A DNA stretch of 7,957 nt. Origin: a bacterium. GTDB taxonomy: Bacteria > CBDUZB01 > JAGLHV01. The stretch is from the NCBI GenBank assembly GCA_023132075.1, contig JAGLYT010000067.1:1-7957 (forward strand). Reading direction: 5' to 3'. Below are positions 1 through 5,516 of this stretch, in pieces. Below the pieces are notes generated by a model. It was not told the origin of the DNA, ran no database searches, and saw only the letters and a list, made by a program, of their open reading frames with translations. Made by a program: the position numbers and the translations under genes. Positions within the stretch are counted from its first letter, which is position 1. The number at the start of each line of letters is the position of its first letter.

Positions 1-50
1 TTTTTAATTTTTCTTCATTAATTTTAAAAAATAAAACCGTCTTTTTTTTG

Positions 51-79
51 TTGACTTTCTCTTTTGTTTATATTAAGAT
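51..79 (+). promoter_or_regulatory. Candidate sigma70-type promoter for the 151-aa membrane protein gene
   Basis: TTGACT at 51-56 (five of six matches to the -35 consensus) is followed after 17 bases by TAAGAT at 74-79 (four of six matches to the -10). The start point would be near 86, giving a leader of about 40 bases. The surroundings are very AT-rich, so chance matches are likely. No other signal was recognised in bases 1-125. Confidence 0.38.
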
Positions 80-125
80 AAGCTTGGTTGGGGTTTGAAT
101 TCTAAGTATATAAGAAGATAGTAAA

Positions 126-581
126 ATGTTAAAATTAATTAGAGCAAAGAATAAATTATTTATTAAATTAAAAGTAGCAGGGATGGTTGTTTTTCTTATA
201 GGTGTTTTTGTTTCTGCGTATGTCTGGTCTTCTGTGAATGTCCTGGTTTTTTCTAATGCTGTTTCTTACCCAAAAATAGTTAATGAGTTATCCTGTTTCT
301 CTAATGTATGTAGATTAATATTTCCTGTTTTTTTTATGAAACAAGTGGTAAACAGGAGTTTTGGAAAAAAAACCCTTACGGATGTAATGCTTGCTTCAAA
401 AATAAATAAAGGAATTATTTTTCAATCGAAAATAAAGAACAGTGCGATTGATTTAAATCTACGGGAATTCTTTTTTACTTCGGGAAATTCTTTTAAAATT
501 AAAGAAGAAGGATATGACATTTATACTATTCCCTGGTTACTTAATTTAGAAGGGGTTACAGCAATAGTTGGAACGAGTTAA
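126..581 (+). CDS. Unrecognised 151-aa protein with one N-terminal membrane segment
   Basis: I do not recognise a family. The protein opens with a basic stretch of about 17 residues rich in Lys and Arg, followed by a hydrophobic segment at about residues 18-42. This suggests an inner-membrane anchor with the remainder outside the cytoplasm, or possibly an uncleaved signal sequence. The remaining 110 residues are mixed, with a second moderately hydrophobic patch near residues 62-71 and two Cys residues (57 and 62). The ATG at 126 has only a weak purine-rich stretch (AAGAAG) upstream. The gene faces the porV-like gene and the two stop codons interlock at TTAA (578-581), leaving no intergenic space. 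It is probably real, because it is an open frame of 456 bases overlapping no other gene and has a coherent membrane-anchor layout. A decayed or mispredicted gene cannot be excluded. Confidence 0.6.
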   Translation: MLKLIRAKNKLFIKLKVAGMVVFLIGVFVSAYVWSSVNVLVFSNAVSYPKIVNELSCFSNVCRLIFPVFFMKQVVNRSFGKKTLTDVMLASKINKGIIFQSKIKNSAIDLNLREFFFTSGNSFKIKEEGYDIYTIPWLLNLEGVTAIVGTS

Positions 582-1516
582 TTAAATTTTAGAAAAAGCG
601 AGATATGATGGGTTTGTCCGAGATTACCATAAGGAACCCATGCGTAATCTAAATGGTATTTTTTCCATTTAAGGCCCAATCCGAATGACAATCCGGATAA
701 TTCTTTAGAATCAGAAACGGAGTTAAGTTTATATCCACTGCGGAGAACAAATAAGTTACTTAAAACTTGTTCTATGCCCAGGTGATAGTTTGGCTGATTT
801 ATTTCCACGGGGAAATGGATGTCAAATGAAAATAGAGAATTATGAAGGGTTTTATAAGCGATACCGCTTTTAATATTTAACGGCAAGGGATCTTCTTCTT
901 TAACGAATTTGACTTTTCCGCCAATATTTTGTGTAACCAATCCAAAAGAGAGATTATCGGAAAAAAGATATTTCATTCCTAAATCAAGACTAAAGGTGGA
1001 AGCTTTTTCTTCTTCGATTGTTTGTTTAATATATTTGATGTTATAGCCTACAAGAAAATTTTTTATTTTTCCTCCGTAAGAAAAGATGAATGCGATATCA
1101 GAAGCATCAAAGGATTTTCCTGTTGCAACAATATTATCATTTATGTCAATTTCTGTTTTAGGTATGGCACCCATACCTAAATAAGCCAGGCTGAGGGCAA
1201 TTGTTCCGTAATGAAAATAGTTGTCTTTTAGTGGTTGAATATAGCTGGAATAAGTATATCCTGTATCTTCAAGCCATTGAAGATAGGTGGTAGTAGTTTG
1301 TATCGTTTTAATTTCGCTTAGTCCGGCAGGGTTCCAGTAGCAGGAATTAGCATCATTGGCTACAGCAACAAATGATTCTCCCATAGCAACAGGGCGGGCG
1401 CCTATACCTATTTTTAAGAACTGTCCTCCCGTAGTGCCTATGTCGGAACCAAAACAAATTTTTGGTAAAAAACCGAAAGAGCTTATTATTAACAGTAAAA
1501 TGATTTTCTTTTTCAT
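578..1516 (-). CDS. PorV/PorQ-family outer-membrane beta-barrel protein
   Basis: This is a 312-aa member of the PorV/UPF0164 branch of the FadL-like barrel proteins. In type IX secretion systems PorV is an outer-membrane shuttle that collects cargo from the translocon and passes it to the attachment machinery. A signal peptide covers about residues 1-23 (KKK, a hydrophobic core, then a CFG-S junction). The family hallmark follows: the GARPVAMGESF motif at 39-49, then AVANDA, then WNPAGLS at 61-67. Alternating beta strands fill the rest, and the chain ends with a C-terminal strand region at about 288-312 (LDYAWVPYGNLGQTHHISL) and a terminal aromatic, as in barrel proteins. Its ATG overlaps the protease stop in an ATGA, and AGGGG lies seven bases upstream (1524-1528), which suggests translational coupling. 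Many genomes carry several PorV paralogues, so assignment to type IX export is inferred from the neighbouring protease. No other type IX component is in view. Confidence 0.88.
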   Translation of the reverse strand: MKKKIILLLIISSFGFLPKICFGSDIGTTGGQFLKIGIGARPVAMGESFVAVANDANSCYWNPAGLSEIKTIQTTTTYLQWLEDTGYTYSSYIQPLKDNYFHYGTIALSLAYLGMGAIPKTEIDINDNIVATGKSFDASDIAFIFSYGGKIKNFLVGYNIKYIKQTIEEEKASTFSLDLGMKYLFSDNLSFGLVTQNIGGKVKFVKEEDPLPLNIKSGIAYKTLHNSLFSFDIHFPVEINQPNYHLGIEQVLSNLFVLRSGYKLNSVSDSKELSGLSFGLGLKWKKYHLDYAWVPYGNLGQTHHISLFLKFN

Positions 1517-4008
1517 CTGATGACCCCTATTTTACCGGTTTTCTTTTCCCCCTGGTTGTTGGTAATTAAATAAATATATATTCCGCTGGCAAGGTTGTTT
1601 CCGTCATTATTTGTGGCCTGCCATTGGTATTTTCCGTCACTGTCCATTTCCTGGCCTTTAAAGACCATTTCCCCGGCGAGATTGTAAATTTTTATCGTTG
1701 CTTCCCGGGTTAAATTATTAAAGATGATTTTAGTATGATGCGTAAAAGAGTTAGGTTTATAAGGATTTGGATAAACTTGTATCTGGTTTAAGCTTTGAGC
1801 GAATAAAATTGCCGGAAATATTCGATATAATGTACTATTGTGCCAATCAGGATTTTCAATTTCACAGGTTATTTTCTTAGATGTTTTATCTACTTGTTGA
1901 AAACCGGAAACCATTTCCCATAAGTTTTTAGTTTTACTTAATTGATAAATTCTTAAATTATGCTCCTGGGCATAAAGCGGAGAAGAAGAGTAGTTTATCT
2001 GATAGGGAATGGTAATTTTAATCGTTCCTGCTAAAGGTGAAGATGTTTTGATTTCTCTAACGGTCGATAAAAGTTCATCCGGTGAATCTTCTTCCTGTTC
2101 TTCGTCTTCTGTGGAGGATAAAGAAGAAAACTCTACGTCTGGATTATTGGGTAAATTAGAGGTATCAGGCCTGAAAATATCTAATGTTTTTTCGTTGTTG
2201 GATGTTCCCCGGGGAATAAAGGCTTTAGTTTGCGGGTCGAATCCGGCGACAATAATGTCATTATCGGCAAGAGTGTTAATTATGTTATTTACCGGATAAG
2301 TTGCCTCTGTTGTGGAAAAGGAAGTTAAATTAGCTTCTGTTGTGCCTTCTTCGGTATTTCCGATTACAGAAAAAAAATAACCGTTAGATTCATCTCCTAA
2401 ATTTGCTATAGTAACGGAAGTTGCTTCGGGATTGTTAATAGGTGAAGAATTAAAATAAGTAGCGTTTGATAAATAAGTAAAAGGAGTAAGACTGTAGTAG
2501 ATTTTATATCCTTTAATTCCTGAATAGGAATTTTTTGCCCATGAAACGGTTATATTTTTTCCTTCATCACTAGGGGTATCTATTACCGTTAAATCCTTAT
2601 TGGTAAGGAATATTCCGTCACTGGCTAATAAAGCTTTATAAGTATTTATCTGTCCCCAACCAAAATAAATATCTTTTCCTTCTTCTCCCAGGTCGTCTGC
2701 GGAACAAGTGATAAATGTGGTAACTTCTTCGTTACTATATTCAGGATGTCGTGACAGAATAAGTGCTGCTATTCCGCAGACATGAGGGGCAGACATACTG
2801 GTGCCGCTTAAGCGGCAGTAATTTGTTCCCACGACTCCGGATGGATTAGTTCCTTCCGCTTTTAAAGATAAGATATCCATTCCCGGTGCTGCAACATCAA
2901 TATTTGTTCCATAATTAGAAAAGAAAGTCTTTTCATCCTGGTAATTGGTTGCGGCAACAGTGATGGCTTTTTCGTAATTAGCCGGGAAGAAATCGGTTAC
3001 ATCCTGATTATTATTTCCGGCGGCAGCAACAATAATACATCCTTTACTATAGGCATAGTCCATAGCATCTTCTATTATCTGGCAAGTACCTGTCCCTCCC
3101 CAGCTTAAATTAATAACCCTTGCTCCGTTATCAGCGGCATATTTTATGCCGTATGCTAAATCAGTAGCAGTTCCCCAGCCACCGTCAGTTATTCCCTTGA
3201 TAGCCATTACTTGTGAATGCCAGGAAATACCGCTAATTCCTTTTCCGTTATTGGTTATTCCGGCAATAGTTCCGGCAATGTGACTGCCATGCCCGTTTCC
3301 ATCCTTAGGGTCTTTGGAAAGATTAGTAAAATTCCATCCTATTGTGTCGTCTATGTATCCATTCTGGTCATCATCAATATTGTTATCGGGGATTTCCCCG
3401 GGGTTATGCCAGATATTATCGGTAATATCCGGGTGGTTATAATCTATTCCCGTATCTACCACGGCTACAATAATTGATGCATTCCCTTTTTCTATTTCCC
3501 ATGCGGAAGAAAGATTGGTTTTATATAATCCCCACATATCCTGATAAGATTGTCCCCAACTCCCGGAAGTATTAAAGTAAGGGTCGTTAGGATTAGTACA
3601 GATATCGTAGATATAGTTTGGTTCTACAAATTCCACACTAGGGCAATTCTTATAAATATCGAATATTTCCTCGAAAGTTGTATTTGAAGGTAAAGATATT
3701 TTATGCCATTGGGACAGATTTTTTTCTTTTATATTTCTGTTCTGAGAATTCTTGAAAAGGGTTTGAATTTTTTTTATTTTATGTTGTTTATTTACCGTAG
3801 AAAATCGGTTTTTTACCGAAGAAGTGGTTGATTTGAATTTAACTAAAATTTCTCCCGGTCTGGATTTTGCTTTTAATTTATTTCCGGAGTATTGAAGTTT
3901 TTTTTGGGTTTTAACTGAAGAAGTATTAATTACAGCATAAGCTCTTTCGTTGGCAAGAATAGTGTGGCTTGATAAAATTAATAAGAGAATTGCTAATTTA
4001 TTTTTCAT
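1513..4008 (-). CDS. Secreted S8 (subtilisin-family) serine protease with FlgD-like C-terminal sorting domain
   Basis: This 831-aa exported endopeptidase has, in order: a signal peptide (about 1-19, ending ILA-N); a propeptide-like region (about 50-135, starting PGEILVKF and ending VEFVEPNY); the S8 catalytic domain (about 150-465); a fibronectin-III-like domain (about 475-565); a linker with an acidic stretch (634-645); a further beta-rich region (about 655-735); and a FlgD/Ig-like C-terminal domain (about 742-831) with YPNPYKP, IKIYNLAGE and NLASGIYIYLI. The triad is complete: Asp185 in VVDTGID, His240 in GNGHGSH and Ser404 in SGTSMSAPH. The oxyanion Asn332 lies in AAAGN. An Asp/Asn-rich insert at 208-221 could bind calcium. 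The C-terminal domain resembles type A sorting signals of type IX systems, and the next gene is porV-like, so I infer surface display or release. The start is fixed by the signal peptide. The substrate is unknown. Confidence 0.93.
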   Translation of the reverse strand: MKNKLAILLLILSSHTILANERAYAVINTSSVKTQKKLQYSGNKLKAKSRPGEILVKFKSTTSSVKNRFSTVNKQHKIKKIQTLFKNSQNRNIKEKNLSQWHKISLPSNTTFEEIFDIYKNCPSVEFVEPNYIYDICTNPNDPYFNTSGSWGQSYQDMWGLYKTNLSSAWEIEKGNASIIVAVVDTGIDYNHPDITDNIWHNPGEIPDNNIDDDQNGYIDDTIGWNFTNLSKDPKDGNGHGSHIAGTIAGITNNGKGISGISWHSQVMAIKGITDGGWGTATDLAYGIKYAADNGARVINLSWGGTGTCQIIEDAMDYAYSKGCIIVAAAGNNNQDVTDFFPANYEKAITVAATNYQDEKTFFSNYGTNIDVAAPGMDILSLKAEGTNPSGVVGTNYCRLSGTSMSAPHVCGIAALILSRHPEYSNEEVTTFITCSADDLGEEGKDIYFGWGQINTYKALLASDGIFLTNKDLTVIDTPSDEGKNITVSWAKNSYSGIKGYKIYYSLTPFTYLSNATYFNSSPINNPEATSVTIANLGDESNGYFFSVIGNTEEGTTEANLTSFSTTEATYPVNNIINTLADNDIIVAGFDPQTKAFIPRGTSNNEKTLDIFRPDTSNLPNNPDVEFSSLSSTEDEEQEEDSPDELLSTVREIKTSSPLAGTIKITIPYQINYSSSPLYAQEHNLRIYQLSKTKNLWEMVSGFQQVDKTSKKITCEIENPDWHNSTLYRIFPAILFAQSLNQIQVYPNPYKPNSFTHHTKIIFNNLTREATIKIYNLAGEMVFKGQEMDSDGKYQWQATNNDGNNLASGIYIYLITNNQGEKKTGKIGVIR

Positions 4009-4093
4009 TGTTCGGTAACCCGGCTGACCTATTTATAAAATAGGTTCCGCAGTTTTGCGCCCCCCGATTACTCGAAGTTTGCCTTTATCGTTA
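4009..4093 (-). promoter_or_regulatory. Cyclic di-GMP-I (GEMM-I) riboswitch
   Basis: On the - strand the region holds the GEMM-I core in the right order: GGCAAAC (4083-4077), a GNRA-capped hairpin, GGCGCAAAAC (4061-4052), a second stem, and GGGUUACCGA (4021-4012). Helix P2 pairs 4077-4072 (CUUCGA) with 4067-4062 (UCGGGG) around a GUAA loop. The second arm has an 8-bp AU-rich stem, 4045-4038 with 4034-4027, above a CGG/CCG stem (4049-4047 with 4023-4021). A short P1 pairs 4090-4089 and 4087-4085 with 4013-4014 and 4016-4018. The residues matching ligand-contacting G20, A47 and C92 of the Vibrio cholerae Vc2 aptamer are present (G4083, A4056, C4015). Retained G20 favours c-di-GMP over cyclic AMP-GMP. 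The element ends four bases before the protease AUG, with no terminator between, so control of translation is inferred. Confidence 0.92.
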
Positions 4094-4096
4094 TTA

Positions 4097-4127
4097 AAGT
4101 AGCTTTTCCCCCATACTGCTGCTACCC
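4097..4127 (-). other. Leader hairpin just upstream of the riboswitch
   Basis: In the - strand transcript GUAGC (4125-4121) can pair with GCUAC (4103-4099), and two G-U pairs extend the stem to 4127/4097. The loop is 17 bases and contains GGGGG. If the promoter proposed upstream is right, this hairpin would sit at the very 5' end of the mRNA, where it might protect the transcript or help the aptamer fold. The pairing is visible; the role is a guess. Confidence 0.4.
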
Positions 4128-4131
4128 CTTA

Positions 4132-4159
4132 AAGCTAACACAACAACTTATTTTGTCAA
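4132..4159 (-). promoter_or_regulatory. Candidate promoter for the riboswitch-protease-porV operon
   Basis: The - strand carries a perfect -35 hexamer TTGACA (4159-4154), a 16-base spacer and a poor -10 candidate TAGCTT (4137-4132, three of six). Transcription would start near 4125, about 117 bases before the protease AUG, which leaves room for the whole riboswitch. The perfect -35 at the right distance is the main support; a weak -10 could mean dependence on an activator or another sigma factor. Confidence 0.42.
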
Positions 4160-4195
4160 GAGTTGTTTTTGATTTTCGTGTTTTTATTATTTTAC

Positions 4196-4225
4196 TTTAC
4201 AAAATAGAGTTTTTTTTTGTATATT
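4196..4225 (+). promoter_or_regulatory. Candidate sigma70-type promoter for prfB
   Basis: TTTACA (4196-4201, five of six) and TATATT (4220-4225, five of six) are separated by 18 bases. The start would be near 4232, giving a leader of about 33 bases with the ribosome binding site at its end. The spacer includes a run of nine T (4210-4218). An alternative TATTAT at 4185-4190 with TTGTTT at 4163-4168 is also possible. The region is AT-rich, so the call is tentative. Confidence 0.45.
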
Positions 4226-4253
4226 TCATTCAGATTGTTTTTTAAAATTTTTC

Positions 4254-4258
4254 AGGAG
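4254..4258 (+). promoter_or_regulatory. Ribosome binding site that sets the prfB start
   Basis: AGGAG lies six bases before the ATG at 4265. It favours that start over an in-frame TTG at 4217, which would add 16 hydrophobic, non-RF2-like residues and lies inside the proposed promoter. Confidence 0.8.
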
Positions 4259-4264
4259 AAAAAA

Positions 4265-5383
4265 ATGAAAGAGTTAAATGAATTGAAGGAAAAGCTAAAT
4301 GTAATCTCTGATTCATTGGATAGATTAGAGAAAAATCTTAAGATTAAAGAAAAAGAAAAGGTAATTAAAGAATTAGAACAAAAAACTGCTGCAGGCAATT
4401 TTTGGGATAACCCGCAGGAAGCGCAGAAAATAATGCAGGAAATAAGTAATTTGAAAAATGCGGTAGATTCTTTGCTGGGTTTTAAAAAAAGCCTTGAGGA
4501 TATATTTGTTTTAATGGAATTACTTTGTGAAGAAGGGGAGTCGGAATTTGGTGAATTGGAAAGGGATATAGAAAAATTAGAGACAAAACTTAAAAGTTTT
4601 CTTTTTCAATGTAAGTTGAGTGAAAAGTATGATGAAAATAATGCTATTGTTACTCTTCATTCCGGTGCAGGGGGGACGGAAGCGTGTGATTGGGTGGAGA
4701 TGATTTTGCGAATGTATAATCGTTGGATAGAAAGACAAGGGTATTTGATTAAAATTATTGATATTTTGCCTGGTGAAGAAGCAGGTATAAAACGGGTTAC
4801 TTTTATCGTTAGAGGAAGATATGCCTATGGTTATTTAAAAGCGGAAACGGGGGTTCATCGGTTAGTGCGTATTTCTCCTTTTGACTCTAATAAACGCCGT
4901 CATACTTCTTTTGCTTCCTGTGATGTAATGCCGGAAATAGACGACGAAATAAAAATTGATATTGATGAAAAGGATTTGAGAATAGATACTTATCGGGCCA
5001 GTGGGCACGGGGGACAGCATGTAAACAAGACGGATTCTGCAGTACGTATTACCCATTTACCGACAAATATTGTGGTACAATGCCAGAATGAACGTTCTCA
5101 GTTTAAAAATAAAGCAACGGCAATGAAGGTTCTAAAGGCGAGGCTTTTTAAGCTGGAAGAAGAAAAAAGGAAAAAAGCTATAGAAAAAAATTATGATCAA
5201 AAAAGCGATATTGCCTGGGGCAACCAGATTCGTTCTTATGTCTTTTGTCCTTATACCATGGTTAAAGATCATAGGACAGGAACGGAAACGGGAAATGTTG
5301 AAGCAGTAATGGATGGAGAAATTGATAGGTTTATAGAAGCTTATTTGGATAAAAATATTCAAAATACAACGCCTGAAAAATAA
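4265..5383 (+). CDS. prfB: Peptide chain release factor 2 (RF2)
   Basis: This cytoplasmic class I release factor recognises UAA and UGA in the ribosomal A site and triggers hydrolysis of peptidyl-tRNA. The 372-aa length fits the family (E. coli 365). The N-terminal region (about 1-110) is helical and charged. The decoding domain contains the RF2 signature SPF at 204-206, within the family sequence [20 protein letters not shown]. The catalytic GGQ motif is at 249-251 in [17 protein letters not shown]; its Gln is the usual target of PrmC methylation. The C-terminal part retains [14 protein letters not shown] and KDHRTG-ETGN. SPF in place of the RF1 tripeptide PxT identifies RF2. The start at 4265 follows a good AGGAG. 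The frame is continuous through the position where many bacteria have the in-frame UGA frameshift (near codon 25), so the usual autoregulation appears absent. It is divergent from the protease operon and probably has its own promoter. Confidence 0.97.
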   Translation: MKELNELKEKLNVISDSLDRLEKNLKIKEKEKVIKELEQKTAAGNFWDNPQEAQKIMQEISNLKNAVDSLLGFKKSLEDIFVLMELLCEEGESEFGELERDIEKLETKLKSFLFQCKLSEKYDENNAIVTLHSGAGGTEACDWVEMILRMYNRWIERQGYLIKIIDILPGEEAGIKRVTFIVRGRYAYGYLKAETGVHRLVRISPFDSNKRRHTSFASCDVMPEIDDEIKIDIDEKDLRIDTYRASGHGGQHVNKTDSAVRITHLPTNIVVQCQNERSQFKNKATAMKVLKARLFKLEEEKRKKAIEKNYDQKSDIAWGNQIRSYVFCPYTMVKDHRTGTETGNVEAVMDGEIDRFIEAYLDKNIQNTTPEK

Positions 5384-5516
5384 AAAATAGCGAATGGCAA
5401 GAGAAAAGGCACAAAGGCATCAAGGCACAGAGGCACAAAGTTAAAGAAAAAGGCAAAAGACAGTTTACAAATGACAGTTGACAGACAAAAGATAAGAAAA
5501 AGAGGAGGGGCAAATT
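5384..5516 (+). repeat. Gene-free spacer with phased octamer repeats
   Basis: The spacer after prfB is purine-rich and repetitive. Four octamers lie end to end at 5406-5437: AAGGCACA, AAGGCATC, AAGGCACA and GAGGCACA, followed by a partial AAG. A second short repeat, GACAGTT or GACAG, occurs at 5459-5465, 5473-5479 and 5480-5484. Similar 'GGCAC-AAA' and 'TTGACAG' degenerate repeats are common between genes in many environmental genomes; that is a recollection, not a search. I see no convincing terminator hairpin or promoter. The next gene's ribosome binding site closes the region. Confidence 0.7.
5502..5508 (+). promoter_or_regulatory. Strong ribosome binding site for the DUF2339 gene
   Basis: GAGGAGG lies eight bases before the ATG at 5517 and fixes this start. 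The resulting protein begins directly with a CPKC zinc-ribbon knuckle, which agrees. Confidence 0.75.

Noticed and set aside
578-1516. PorV-like protein as a lipoprotein because of a Cys near the signal peptide end
   Set aside because: The sequence before Cys21 (LPKIC) lacks the small residues of a lipobox; a normal signal peptide fits better.
2009-2299. 96-aa open frame on the + strand
   Set aside because: Antisense shadow of the protease gene; Ser-rich stretch is the complement of the acidic linker codons.
3217-3477. 86-aa open frame on the + strand
   Set aside because: Antisense to the S8 catalytic domain, which has an intact triad.
4009-4093. Cyclic AMP-GMP-specific variant of GEMM-I
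   Set aside because: The position equivalent to Vc2 G20 is G (4083), whereas cyclic AMP-GMP sensors typically carry A; only binding assays would settle it.
4217-4264. N-terminal extension of prfB from an in-frame TTG
   Set aside because: The ATG at 4265 has AGGAG at ideal spacing and matches the RF2 N-terminus; the extension overlaps the promoter and T tract.
4265-5383. RF1 (prfA) as the identity of the release factor
   Set aside because: The decoding motif is SPF, the RF2 signature, not the PxT motif of RF1.
5406-5437. CRISPR-like array
   Set aside because: Units are 8 bases with no spacers between them and no cas genes nearby.
5464-5496. Promoter for the DUF2339 gene using TTTACA or TTGACA in the spacer
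   Set aside because: No acceptable -10 hexamer at 15-19 bases; the TTGACA is part of the GACAG repeat.
5331-5513. 60-aa open frame on the - strand over the spacer
   Set aside because: Leu/Cys/Phe-rich translation is produced by the octamer and GACAG repeats; no ribosome binding site or domain.
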